Below are positions 35,257 through 47,900 of a DNA stretch of 64,000 nucleotides, piece by piece (the first letter of the stretch is position 1; every line of letters starts with the position of its first letter). The stretch spans positions 2,286,738 through 2,350,737 of the forward strand of contig JAJEKV010000109.1 of NCBI GenBank assembly GCA_021234155.1, in the 5' to 3' direction. Source of the DNA: Isoetes taiwanensis (Eukaryota; Streptophyta; Lycopodiopsida; Isoetales; Isoetaceae). A program made the translations under genes and the position numbers. The notes under the pieces were generated by a model. That model saw only the letters and a program-made list of their open reading frames with translations. It did no database searches and was not told where the DNA came from.

Positions 35257-38200
35257 ATGGAAGAGGAAGCTGTGATCGATGGATTTGAAAACTCTCAACT
35301 GATGCTTGGGCAGATCGAGTCTTATAGATCTTTTGTGGTTTCCTTCCACATGCTGGAATATTTCGGGCCACCAGAAGGCTATGAGAAGGCTTACGTTGTC
35401 TTTCAGGTGAACTATGCATTTCGTTCTCTGCCACAAGTGCCAATTTTTTTAGGGTTTTCGTCATTTGTTCTTTCCAGAGGAGGAGCTTTGCTCTGGTCCT
35501 CCCCAGCAGAAGTCCATGGGCCGTCTCTTCCCTTTGGATCTTCACGGATCTGGAACGAGTCAATCGCTGGCCGTCCTAATTCACTGCCCTGCTTCTACGC
35601 TATTTCAAATATCTTGCTTTCTGGAGCTTCTTATTCTCTGCAGTTTTATATGCCCAGTTTGTTTCTTCGCCAGGAGCTGGATCTTCAAGTTTTGTGTTTG
35701 ACTATCGGTTAGTATCATCTAATTATTTTGGTTTATATGGCCCCGGAGCAAACTAATAAGAACATTTGATCTGAAAGTTTGAAGCTCTAATAACACTACA
35801 CTGAATTGGACAGATTGTAACATGCAATAAAGATCAGGGTTTTAACCCTGCGTATCTCGCTTCTAAGAAAAATGGGAGTCGTGCTGCCTCCTGAGCTGTC
35901 AGTATTACATGCTAATGACAATTCAGAAGTTATATTTTGTTGATGAGCCACATTTAGGTTTTTCATTCTTAGATTTGGATTCATGAATTTGTTGGTGCTC
36001 CGATTATGGTTTTTTTTTTGTTTTGTTTTTTTTGGTTGATTATTCTGTGGTACAGCAAGAGATTATTCTTGCAATCTGTTAAGCTTTTGGATTCAATCTT
36101 TATGTGTAGATGAAATGGAAAGGAAATAATTACGGCAATTACTGGTCTATTATGGTATTAAAAAAATGCATGTATGATCCAGTAAGCTGTTTATGTTCAA
36201 CAGCTTGGATTGGGCTAATTGTGTTATCTCTTTGTGTTTTCTGTATTTTAAACCTTATATGCAGATGCTATGACAGTGGCAGCAGTGGCAATAGATGGAG
36301 TTAGCACTGGAGTTAGCACTTCCTTTTATAGGCAACAATTGCAGCTTGCATTTCACGTTTTGAGGGATATTTTGAGGTAATTGCGTTTGTTCCTTGGATT
36401 GTTTAGATACAAACGATTCTTGGCTGAAATATTCTTTGTATTAACATAATAAACTTGATTGTGAGATGATCTGTGTATTGTGCTGTTATGATGTGCATCC
36501 TATTCTATCTGGTTGCATTTGTCACATTTTAGTCCAGATTTGATATGGTAGGGGATCGGTCAAGGAAAATTTTTGTGCGGTATGCATCTTTGGGCGATAT
36601 GCATTTGGCCACTGTTTGTTTTTTGCTATGGGGCTACATCTTTGAAACATGTTGTGAAACCTCTATCTCATATTCAATTGATGTTCTCTCTTCATTATCA
36701 TTGTTGGGAATCAAGTCACAGATGCGACGATCTGCTGTTCATGCTTTATTTATGTTACATGTAAACTGGCATGGGCTTAGCTTTCTGCTCAGATAAGTAT
36801 CAACACAACCTCTGGATGGCATCTTCTCATTTCATCTTCTTGTTGTTAATATTTGACTGTTGCTAAGCAAATGTGTTGTGCAGATAAGCAGAAATATGTC
36901 CCTCATAGTTAGCTACCTGCCACCTGATTGTGAATGTGTCTTCGTCTAGCATTTCTTACTTGATTGCCATATCTATCGTTTAGAAGTTGCACACAAAATG
37001 TGTTGTATTAGTTATATTATCCTTTTTAAAGACTGGAAATACTTTGCTCTATGGCATCAATGATTGTTGCAGGGAGGCCTTTGGTGGATATGGTGATGGT
37101 GGTAGCGTGGTGGGTTTGTGATGGTCGTATGTGGTGGTTGTGTGGTGGTGGGTGTCAAATGAAACAAAGAGCAATAGGGCGATTCCTATCATATTGGCCC
37201 CCATTCTTTACGAGGTACAAAATCAAACTTTGTGTCCTTCACTTCGAGCTTAGCACATGCTTAGTCTGTACATTTATTCTTGATCCAAACTAATGTCTCT
37301 GGATCAAACTGCATAACATTCTTAGGATGTTTGCAATTGTCCCAAGCTCATGTTCGAGGCTCATGGTTTTTCTCAATCTGATTCTCACTGTTATTTGCAA
37401 TGACCCACATTAGAAATTTTTATGTCTGTTATTTCAAGTTGGCGTGTTTGTTAATAGAAAGGTCCTCTAAGATTCACAAGGAATGGCATTTATGGAGCAG
37501 TGCAAGGGGGCCACTCAAGGCAAACATAAGGGTATTATTCTGTGCTTTTACATTCTGGTACTTTTGATGAAGACAAGCTGGTGGGGGCGATGTAAACGAA
37601 TGCTTCAATTTGTTCAGCTAAAAAAACCTTTCTCATGTTGAAATATGTTGTTCCATATGTCTCTATGTTCTGGCTTTGTAAAGCAATGTCTAATAATGCA
37701 AAATTGCTGTAGTTTTATTTGAAAGGTCTATGCATCCGTAAATGCAGGTCCCATAAAGGATGTGCCCCATATATATGCTCCTAAGTTTATGTCTTTGATC
37801 GCAGCTAAGATCTTTAGTGAACTGAAGCCGTGAGTGCTTTGTGAGCTTGCTCATTAGTCATATGGTATCTAATACATTTGTTTATTCTGCAAGAACAACA
37901 ATTTGGAACCACTTTTGCTTTAGGAAGCGTCCAGTTGTCCCATTGCAACTAATGGATATCTTCAATAGTTGACACTGTAAGTGCTTTAAACTTACTTCTC
38001 ATTCTCTGTGCCATGTAGTGCATACATGATCTAACAGATTTGGTAATTTTCTATGTCCCCATTAGCGAGCTTTTAATTAAGCTGAAGCATATAGAAAACA
38101 GACACCTAGAGCTAAGATAGGATCACTATACTCTAATATTTTGTCTCTTTGTTATATTTGCAAGAAATTGTTTATTCTTCAACTGTTGCTGCTCATTTGA

Positions 38201-39033
38201 TCCGAGAGCAGATAATCATCTAGATGCTCTAAGGTTTCATTTCTCACAATAGTGTCTTTGCATAGGCACAGTGGCATATGTAGAAGGAATAGTGGAGCAC
38301 AACGCTCATTATAAAGTTTGATCAGTATATGTGCAGTCTAGAATACGATGACAATTACTTCTGGGATGCTATGTTCACACTATTTCTGTTGTGGCTATTT
38401 TGCTTATGCTCTATTTATTAATACCATATGTTATTTAGCTCTTAGAGAACAGTTACCTTCTTCAAATCTATAGTGCTGAATGTATTCCAGGCATATTTGC
38501 ATTTGAAAGGACAAACACATTCTAACAGTGTAGCAAGAATCTTCGAGGTGAGAAAATCATATCAAATTCTTCACGCAGCTTTGCAAATTTTTATATTGAG
38601 GGCTACCTTCTTCATGATGGTCCATATCTCAGTTGCGGAATAGCAGATTCAAGTCATAATAAGCTTATTCAAGCAACTGTAAAATGATTTCTGTGCCATC
38701 CAGTTGGGTTTAAATAATGTAAGTTGAATTCAAGAGTTGCTGCGGAACCTGTATGCATATGCATATGCATATCTGCCTACTATTGTTTGGCACACAACCC
38801 GAACTTTTGTAAGGGAATTAAAACCCAGGGTTTTAAAACACTACCTGAGTGCTGATGATCTATTGTCTCATGAAGATAATGCCAACATTGTTAAGCAAGT
38901 CAAGTTTGTTCATGCGTCAGATAATACTCGCTGTTTTTCCATTGCATCCTTCACGTTGGTTGTCAGCAATGACTTCAATGACAAATTTGTTCATGGGGTC
39001 ACTTATAGAATTCTCGATGTTTTGCATTTGCCA
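35257..39033 (+). pseudogene. Exon candidates of an unidentified plus-strand gene
   Basis: Several short open stretches have good splice borders. 35257-35406 starts with MEEEAVIDGF and ends at CAG before GTGAAC. 36265-36376 reads AMTVAAVAIDGVSTGVSTSF. 37748-37829 reads PIKDVPHIYAPKFMSLIAAK. 37924-37976 reads KRPVVPLQLMDIFNS then TGA, and its phase fits the previous exon. 38491-38547 reads AYLHLKGQTHSNSVARIFE. 38737-39033 includes LSHEDNANIVKQVKFVHASD. I cannot name the protein. Whether these form one gene, and whether the TGA at 37970 is a real end or a defect, is open. The last piece runs directly into the LINE at 39034. Confidence 0.35.
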
Positions 39034-39677
39034 GGCATCAGAGGGAGATGTTCGACCTGCTGGACACTCATCCTCGAACCTTTTGGCGCAGAGTGCCAGC
39101 CCAGCCTACAGGGGACATCACACCCGGGCAGTGGGAACAGTACTTGCAGCAGCTCTATGACCCACCAGGGACGCGTACGCCCATACCCCCACAGGATGGC
39201 CCCCCATTGGTTCTCGCGGAGGAGGATGTTGTGGAGGGCCTGCAACGGCTGGCTAATGGGAAGGCAGCTGACCTCGATGGTATGCAGGCCGAGTTACTCA
39301 AATGGGCAGGGCAGCCGCTGGTGCCGATCCTCACTACCCTGTTCAACAGAGCATTGCAGGAAGGTTTCCCCCGACAATGGACCACAAGCAGGGTTGTCCC
39401 CATTCACAAGGCGGGCGACCCACACTGTCCGGCCAATTACCGGACGATCATGGTCAGTTCAGTATTTGCCAAACTGTTGGCTGGCATTCTCGAGCAGCAG
39501 TTGACCCGCTGGGCAGAGGCAGCAGATGTGCGAGCCCTCACACAAGCAGGCTTTAGACCCCGCCACTCAACGATTGACCATATCTTTACACTGCGGGCAC
39601 TGATTGAAGACAGCCGGAACCATCGGCAGGACTTGTATTGCTGCTTTGTGGACTTTGCGAAGGCTTTTGATACGGTC
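39034..39677 (+). mobile_element. LINE reverse transcriptase, part 1 of 3
   Basis: The frame ending at 39695 reads REMFDLLDTHPRTFWRRV, then NGKAADLDGMQAELLKWAG, then PANYRTIMVSSVFAKLLAG, and ends with CCFVDFAKAFDTV. These are the N-terminal blocks of a non-LTR reverse transcriptase, including the first catalytic aspartate region (F-V-D-F-A-K-A-F-D). The endonuclease domain is absent, so the element is 5'-truncated or starts elsewhere. The frame is broken by the gypsy LTR at 39678; the rest follows at 56285 and 62658. Confidence 0.93.
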
Positions 39678-41694
39678 TGTGACGTTCCAGGATAATATAC
39701 GGTATGAATACGTATATTACACTGACATGTCATTAGTACATGTCCACTTAGACGACATGTACGCATCGACCATAAAGGGGTAGTACCCTAGGGTACAACC
39801 TTGTGACCCATTATATTGCACATGTTAAGGCCACATGTGAATATAATATCCTTTTGCCATGTGGCAATAGCTTATTGACCAAAAAGGGCCCAGCCCTAAA
39901 TTCGTGGGGATAAAGGGGCATAAACCCTAAAAGGGAAACCTTTTCAGTTCCCAGCCCCATAAGTCGGATTGGAGCAGCATTGGACGTCTTCTCGCGTGAA
40001 CAGCAGCAGAGGAACCGGAATTCCTTAGTGGCAGCTCGATCCAAGCCAGCAATCTCGAGATTCAGCAGCATGGACGCCTTCAGAGGAGTGGGAGCCAGCC
40101 AAGAAGCGGGTTAGTGGTTGATCCGATAGTTAGATCCGAGTTTTCAGCCCTCATTCCATAGGATTAGTATTCATTCTTAGCTATAGGCGACCCCTACAGC
40201 CTAAGAATGATAGACACTAACAAAGGAACCTAACCATGTATGATTAGGTAGGTTAGAATAGATGTATTCTATTATTTCAATACTGTGACATTCTATGCGC
40301 CACTCTTGTGTATTGGGAAGGGGGGTAGAGACCCAGAGCCCAAGTAGTTGGATGATCCTAGTTTTAGCCCATTAATTCCCAATTAATGCGGCCTGTGCAT
40401 AAGAGCCCGCCTGGCTGTGGGTGGCGGAGCTAGACCGGCTGACAAGGGAGGTCTTGTCTAATCACGGTTGATCCCTCTGGTGCGTAGCGACGGCCGGGGA
40501 ACATTGTGAGCCAGGCCTAATACCCTGGCACTGCGTGAGGGCAGGGTATGGGCTCGACACCTCTTGGGCGATGCGTCGTCTTCTAGGGGTTCAAGTCGTG
40601 TACGAGCAGTGGCTCTCTGGCTCGCCTGTGATTGGCATGAACCTTCTGGAGGGGAGTGATCCCCTCCTGCCTCATCGGGGCTGGGGAGATGCAACCCAGT
40701 AGCAGTAGCCCCTCTGGCTATTCACCCGGCAGGCTACGGTCAGGCTCCAATACTTTTCAGCCTATCTGCAAAGTATGCACAGGAGGGGCGGATGGAGTGG
40801 ACTACCCAACGGCCATGTTCCTATGCCAGCCAAATCCATTTACCATGAATTCTATCTGCATTACTATCTGGAGACCCCAAGCCGTCAGTCGATCCCCATC
40901 AGTCCGAACTTGGGTAGGATCTTCCCTATGTTATGTTGATGTACTGATGTGTGATGCAGCTACTGTGACATTAGAGTTTTTTTTAGGTCAAATAAGGGCC
41001 TTGTAAGAATATATTGGGGGGGCTGCCACGTAGGATCCCGAACCTACCTTTCCCCCCTCCATACCTAACTTTCACTCTCCCCTAACCCCGGGGGATCCAC
41101 CTTCTTTATAAGGGATATGCCACCTGCGTGCATAGGGTAGCCGAAAAACCCCTAGTATACGTGTTTCTGATAGGCAAATTTGACCCCTTTCCGTATGGTT
41201 TTACAACTAGAAAAACATCCCGAAACCCCTATGACCCCTAGTATACATACGGAAAAGGGTAAAAAATCACCCCCTCCCGTTGATGCACGTGGTTTTGACA
41301 GGTTCCACAAGGTGACGCCCCCTTGCCCCTAACCTAACTTCCCCCCCTCCGAACCTAACCTCGTACCTAACTTTGCAATCATTATTTCCTAACGACCATA
41401 AAATTTAATGATTACATCTAAGATTTTCCTTTTCCCACCATCGGGCTTCAGCCATCGAGCTTCAGCGCCATCGCGCTTGCCATCGCGCCATCAAGCGCCA
41501 ACGACCTTGCCATCGCGTCCAAGCATTGTTTGAATTCGAATTATGGCGGATTCTTGCCAGCAAATTTCGCTCTGTTTGTTGGCAAGAATCTTCCTAATTC
41601 TAAGCTCCGCTCCGATTCTCGGTCTTTTGCAACGTCAATGGCAAAGGTATTTGGTTTCCAAGTTGTCATTGCATTCCTTTGAATGTTCTTGGTT

Positions 41695-42480
41695 CTAATA
41701 CTTCTGTTTCAGGATCAAACTAATTCCGAGGGTCAATTTAGAGTGCAATTGCCAAAAGGATGCCTGCCTTATAGGAATAAGTTCACTTGGAAGCAACCAA
41801 TAGATGAAGATGCATTGCGAGCTTTTGGAGCTATGAATATAGACCTCTGGGCTAAAGGCCAACTTCTCAGAGACCTCCTCTTCCAATACCTCCTCATTCT
41901 CCTCGTTTTCCAGTAGGAGCTTCTTTTCTGCAGGATCTATTTGCTCCTCTACTGGTGAGGCAGGACATTCTATCTGAGCGACCTCCACACTTGAAGAACC
42001 AGCATCTTGGTTTGACTTATTGTAAATCATGTATGTGTTGAACATAATATCTACGCTGTAAAAACTTTCTTTGCCTTTTTTTCTGCACAGTTCTGCAGGT
42101 AGTCTCCTCAAAAACCTCCTAATTCGATCTTGATCACCCTTCAGAAATATCTTAATTAAAGCTTGCATGCTCAGTAAAGGCAAATCAGTCACATAACATG
42201 GTTTCAGGTCAGGTCCATCTCTAGCCATGAAGCTATGAAGAATGCCCCCATATGCAACATGTTACACTCTACCATAACGTCTACTGTCAGGCAAAAATTA
42301 TTGTATACAGTAGTTGCATCAAATAGCTCCTCTATCTCCTCCTCAAACTCTTCTGGATGCTTCTGACGAAAATTCTATTCTTTCTCTACTATATTATCAT
42401 ACCATGTGCTAAACAACTCCCATGCCTTATCTGATTTACTCTTTACCATTCTAGCAACACCTTGATTTGTGATAGTTTGA
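41695..42480 (-). pseudogene. Acidic ORF of the nested TIR element
   Basis: The 177-codon frame 42228-41695 begins MARDGPDLKPCYVTDLPLL, has a basic middle (FLRRLPAELCRKKGK) and a Glu-rich tail (ENEENEEVLEEEVSEK). The minus strand further upstream, to about 42480, continues in pieces with KAWELFSTWYDNIVEKE and FEEEIEELFDATTVYNN, broken by a stop. It may be an accessory or transposase-derived protein of this element, but I do not recognise a catalytic domain. A plus-strand segment, WKQPIDEDALRAFGAMNID (41790-41846), has a diverged second copy at about 42705-42760. Confidence 0.35.
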
Positions 42481-42523
42481 AGGTGAGTGCCTTAGTAGCA
42501 GCTTGATATGCAAGAGTGACTAA

Positions 42524-42665
42524 CACCGTAGCTACGGTGCGAAAATAACGTTTCCATATTTTATGTTATACACAATTTCGCACCGTGGCTACGGTGCGAA
42601 AATAACACTTCCATATTTTATGTTATACACATTTATGGACCGTGGCTACATTGCAAAAACAACAC
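42524..42665. repeat. 57-bp tandem array with CACCGTAGCTACGGTG palindrome, block 1
   Basis: Units start at 42524, 42581 and 42638. Each contains the palindrome (increasingly mutated), then GCGAAAATAACACTTCC and ATATTTTATGTTATACAC. A second block with the same unit and orientation lies at 43227. Confidence 0.9.
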
Positions 42666-42891
42666 TTTCTTATTTTATAGCTGCCATACAAGAAGAGGTT
42701 CAATTGAAGGGAGGAAGTTAATGAGGATGCTTTCAGTCATTTAGAGCAATGAACATTGATATTTAGGCAATGACAACTCTTTTTGTTTCATTAAATTTTG
42801 AGTAGTGTTTTGTGAGTTCAAAAGTAGTCTCTCGTTAGTTATTGTCAAATTGACTATGAAAGAGTGGGCACAATGGTTACAAAGTCTTGAA

Positions 42892-43045
42892 ATGCATGTA
42901 TCCGTTGGGTCATGGACATGGCAAATTTGTAATCAGAGCCTAAAAAAAAAAAAAAAAAAAAAAAAATTTAGGGCGTGGTTACAGTGCGAAATGCATGTAT
43001 CCGTCGGGCTGTGGACATGGCAAATTCGCACTGTAACCACGCCCT

Positions 43046-43077
<32 letters not shown>

Positions 43078-43160
43078 GGGTTAAAAAATGCATGTATCCG
43101 TCGGGTCCAGAGACATGGCAAATTCGCACTGTAACTACGCCCCTAAAAAAAATAAAGTAC
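42892..43160. repeat. Poly(A)/poly(T) hairpin within a 97-99 bp repeat
   Basis: An A-run (42942-42966) and TTTAGGGCGTGGTTACAGTG plus CGAA (to 42990) are mirrored exactly by 43025-43076, ending in a 28-base T-run; the loop is 34 bases. The phrase ATGCATGTATCCGT..GACATGGCAAATT occurs three times (42892, 42991, 43088). Confidence 0.92.
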
Positions 43161-43226
43161 GAAGTTTCCATGCTGGCATCGGGGTTGGGCCCTTAAGTGA
43201 TCCCATCAAACCTCTAATGAATTTCG

Positions 43227-43355
43227 CACCGTAGCTACGGTGCGAAAACAACACTTCCATATTTTATGTTATACATAATTTCGCACCGCGCCTCACGGTC
43301 TTGGCAACACTTCCTTATTTTATGATATTCATATTTTCGCATCGTAGCTACTTTA
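43227..43355. repeat. 57-bp tandem array with CACCGTAGCTACGGTG palindrome, block 2
   Basis: Units at 43227, 43284 and 43340, in the same orientation as block 1, with the palindrome decayed in the second and third unit. Confidence 0.88.
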
Positions 43356-44640
43356 ATTTTTTTATGTTACAAAAGCAAACCTTTCCAATCAATATACAAT
43401 AGATCTCCAATTAATCGTCACTTATATTTATATTACATAGATTCATATACAGATGCAATATCTGAACCGAACCATGTCTTGACTTATCCTGCATTCAGTG
43501 GATTCAGCTTCATCATGAAGTCGAGCACTCCAACCTTCAAGAAATAGACTATCTAAAAAACTATCCACCGACTGTCGGAACTGTAAACATCTTGAATAAG
43601 GCAATGAACTACTCAATTCCTAAATTTGTCTTCACATGCCCGCAGAAACCTCCCTTCTCCTTCAATGCCGTAAACATTTCCTGTGACAACTTACTGTTCG
43701 TGCTAGTAAGACGAAAGTGGCATCCGAGGCCTGCAAAGATAGCTTCCCTGGACAAAATGGGCAATGGAAGCTCAATAAGCTTGGATCTTCGTGGAGAGTA
43801 TTTATACCTCCAAACCATATACCCCTTTTCGTGGAGTCGCCTTTGGTATGCTACCTTCGAACAACAAGGAGCCCATATCTTGGTGAAAGCAATGGAATAC
43901 ACTCTTTTGTGAAGAGACGTGTTCTACACATCGGATATACACAAACCTCGAGAGAATAGGAATGAACCGGATAAGTAATCGAACTAATTTATATATGGAT
44001 TGCATAGAAGTACATACTTACAATTTGCTTCTAACCGTGGGAAAGTTCTTCGCTTGCTTATTTTTTCTTTGCATATTTGGAGTGTATTAGATTCACTTCT
44101 GAAATAAATACCCTGCTCAGATCTAAAACCACCATCAAAGCCTTCCAATGCGTAAACATCATTTCTCCCGATCTTTTGACCTGCTATTCACTGCAGATTC
44201 CAAAGTTGGAGTGTAACAAAGCCCAGTTGACATCACGTTTCTAAGTCATTTTGATTGTGGAGGAAGCCATCTAAAGTCACAGACCAAATTGTTTATGAGA
44301 GGAACTCCTAAACAGAAGGTAAGGTCAGTGATTTTACCTGGATCAAGCTTTCGTGGTCAAACTCACTTTGAAGCAGGGTCAAGCTATTCCCTGAGCAAAC
44401 GGTTCCCTTGGCGCGGCAATCGATTCGCTAAAACTTTGTTGAAGAAAATAATTGAAAGCTGTAATGGAGGCTGGAGCAACTGGCCATAATTGGCTGCTGT
44501 ACGGTGTAATCCGACACCTGAAGCTAGAGGCACGGATATTACCGAAGCTACGCGCATGACACTGAAATGTATGGAAGCAAGGCTCGGTAAAACTTTGTAC
44601 AAGTCAATTTATTGGCCAGCTTTTTGACGTAAGAACAAGT
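43356..44640. other. Rest of the nested element, no recognisable gene
   Basis: Overlapping open frames at 43592-43912 (plus) and 43609-43902 (minus), about 100 codons each, carry no domain I recognise. Confidence 0.4.
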
Positions 44641-44933
44641 AAGGGCCTCGACCCAAAAACTCTAATGTATGGTGGACCATCCTTCTCGAGGTGGGTATGT
44701 TTCTATTATCGATTGATGTCATGTGCTCATGTTTTGTTTACGCCTGCTATAGTTTATTTTGGTGGGAGACGGGATGAATGACACGGCTTCATTCTTCCCT
44801 TGCCGGTTCTTGGCCAGCCCACGAGCCCGGCGTTAGGTGGACGCCTCACACGCCGGGCGATGCCGGTTTGAGGGATGATTCCGCCTGAGCACGACCCGGC
44901 ATCGATATGAGCCGGGCCAGCCAATGGTATCGT

Positions 44934-47900
44934 GAGTCGCATCTGGTAGACCAGATCGAGTAATCGACCGAAAACCCTATAGAACTAACCTTATCAGGAC
45001 ATTCGCCTTGGAGGTAAAAGCCCAAGCACAAACCTCGAGTAGCGGAAAATTTTTCTTCCCGGTAGAGTTAGTAATTATCTAGGATTAGGATAATTAGGAG
45101 AACATAGGGTAAGATAGAAATCAAACAGATTTAAAAGCACTTAAGAGAGCCTATCACTAAATTTCAAGCACTTTCACGATACTCCTCCAAGAGCGCTAGG
45201 CACAGTTAGGGTTCGAGACTGGCGGGTCTCTGCCAAGACTCTTAGAGTAGTCACCCCATATGAAACCCTAGAACTTGGCCTTAGGAACCCAAATGGTAAA
45301 ATAAAAAGATGAAATCCCAATCGAAAAAAAAAAAAAAAAAAAAAAAAAAATCGAATAGCTAGAATTATATGTTAAAACATCGAAAACATTACAAGCTCAC
45401 TTTTGAACATCGCCCAAGAGTGCGCCAGAGTTGGCTGGGGTTAGGTCCCGACCTAACCCCTCCTCAAGCAAGACTCTTTAGAGGCGTCCCTAAAAGTGAC
45501 CTCAAAAATTGATCATAACTTACTCAAGGGGTAAAAGTAATAATAGAATCTCGCTTAGGAATGCTTGAATTAGTGGGAAATCTACAGTAAATTGTGTAAA
45601 ATTGGATGTGTTGGAGCAGAGAAGGCCAACCTCCCAAGAGTGCTTTAGTATAGTTAGGTCCCTGACCTAACCCTCCTCAAGCAGACTCTAGAGGTCTTTC
45701 AAGGAACAGGACCAAACAAGACCCAATTTCATCCAAGATGGGAGATTTTCGCCAGCAAACCAATCCGTGACGCCATTGACTGACTGAACCCAAAAATTAA
45801 ACCCCTATAAATTACGGACATAGGCTCATTTTTAGGGTTTCTCACTGTGATTCCGCGAAGCTCCTTCCGAGAGCCGATCTTTGGCGCCTCGCCCAACTAA
45901 ACGATGTCGCACAATGGCTAGAACAAAACAGACCAGAAGCTGTATGGCTCAAGTACCGCCTACCGAACAAGCTCAAAGATGGGACGAGAAACCCAAGGGT
46001 CGACATGGAGAGGTATGCCTAGGTACTAGTAGAAACTTGAAAAGAGGCTAGAAAGAAGAAAAAGTCAGGAAGAAAGAAGAAAAGAAGAAGAGAAGAAAGG
46101 CCAAGAGAAAGGAGGAGAAGGCGAGAAGGAAAGCTGCAGATGTGAAGAAATTGGCAGAGGCGTGAGGATGATCACCATGGAAATGAGACCAAGAATAGGA
46201 GGAACCCGACCCGAAGGGAAAAGGGTAATGACCAAGAACCTGCCTATAGTGAAGACCTCGATCGCTAGTCATAAACGAGCCAACCGAGGGGCTACCAACC
46301 TCCACCGGCCGGAAGACACTGTGATGCAGCGTACTCTTGAGGAAGTGCTTCTCGGAACCGGAGAGTCATCGCTGTATAGTTGCCAACCTCATCCGACATA
46401 CGTAAGAACTCCTGTGTGAGGAAGACCCACTCCCACTCTCAGACCAGGTAGACACAGATTGACTCATTTCGCCATTGCCCCCACCATTTTCAGGAATGGC
46501 AAGAGGCAAAGAAACTAGGCGATGAGAAAAGCAACCGCAAAGAAGGCAACCAAGACATGTGTGGACTCTGCTAATTTAGGGCCCGAGAGGAGGTGTACAC
46601 AAGAAGGAATTAAGAAGATGCACGATGAGTACGCAGCCTTACAAAGCACACAGGTCAAGTTCAAGAGGGCGCCAACTCGAGAAGCATTCCACCAAACCTC
46701 CACCCGAACTGCCGAAACCCCCAAGAAGCCTATGAAGAGATCCCAAGACTCTCCTTTTGCAGAGTTTCGAGAGAAATCTCACCTCCAAAGTTGAGCTACT
46801 GGATTTCTAATCCCGAGAGCATTCCGTAGGTTCGCCCGAGAAATCGCGGTGGGAAAGTTCGCTTCAACAAGCTTGTAGTAACCAATTCACATGTTACCGC
46901 TTTACAAGAAGCAAAGCAGATGGAGGTCAGACAACATTTCCGAGGATCTAATCGTATGCACTCTCCATGCAAAAGAGTCACACTTCAACCAAAGGGACAC
47001 ATGAAGTTAGCCAAGTACATCAAGAGGACAAGAGAAATAGAAGAGAATCCATTTTTGTAAATTCAAAGTTTATATGGTGATGTATGAAAATTTCAATAAT
47101 AATAAAGATATATAGTCGCTTAAAATGTGTATTCATTAGGTACAAGATTAGTCCTGAGCAAATGCTATTTGATCATCCATTTCAAGAGTGCGCCAGAGCA
47201 TAGTTAGGGTCCCAACCCAACCCTCCCTCGCCGCACTCTTAGAGTCATCCGTACCCAATCGGGCCATTGATTAGCCCTACTTGCTCCAAACATGGTAACA
47301 AACAAAAGAAACTTGCATTTAGGAAGAAACCACAGGAACTTACCCCTTCCAGCCGGGACTCTTGGTAATCCAATAGATGTGTAGATAGGCTACCCACTCC
47401 AAGAGTGCTTGCAGGGCCACTTAGGTCCCAAACTAACACCCCGCACTCTTAGAGGCATCCGACCTTTCCAGTCCATGTTGAGCTACACATATCCAAATCG
47501 CCAAAATTTGCTGCATTAGGAACCTTAAAACCCGAGACAAGTCACTTATGGTAGCTTCAAATTAACCAAACGTCAGCCTCATCCCAAATATCAAGGGTTT
47601 TAGAACCCTAATTTAGGGTACAAATTCCTATATATACCCCCTCATAACCCCTAAACCTCAACCATGTGTAATCTGTTCTCGGCGATCAAGGCGATCTCCA
47701 GCTCTCCCTCCAAAGGCCTTGTAGTTCCGCTTGATATCGGCAGCACGCCTCAGCCATGGCTGTAATCCTTCACCGCTTGGTATAGCGCCCCCATTGCCGA
47801 AGTAGATGTCAATATGTATTCCAAGTCTTTCAAAAAGAATTTGACCTCTCGCAACCCCTCAACTCCAATCCTCTACTCAGCAAGTCCTCGCAAGAATTCC

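Larger units (their letters stand above)
40969..44667. mobile_element. TIR DNA element inserted in the gypsy 5' LTR
   Basis: The 3' LTR reads continuously where the 5' LTR is interrupted, so 3.7 kb is foreign. Its ends are inverted: CATTAGAGTTTTT..GGTC..AGGGCC on the left and the same on the reverse strand at the right. The flanks TACTGTGA (left) and TATGGTGGA (right) could be a mutated 8-9 bp target duplication, which would point to a hAT or Mutator-like element; this is weak. Inside are a minus-strand frame (41695-42228), CACCGTAGCTACGGTG arrays and a long poly(A)/poly(T) hairpin. Confidence 0.7.

Noticed and set aside
37051-37293. Glycine-rich protein
   Set aside because: The GGTGGT-type stretch gives no consistent frame longer than a few codons of glycine.
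42968-43196. Overlapping frames with poly-Phe and poly-Lys
   Set aside because: They translate the A/T runs of the hairpin.
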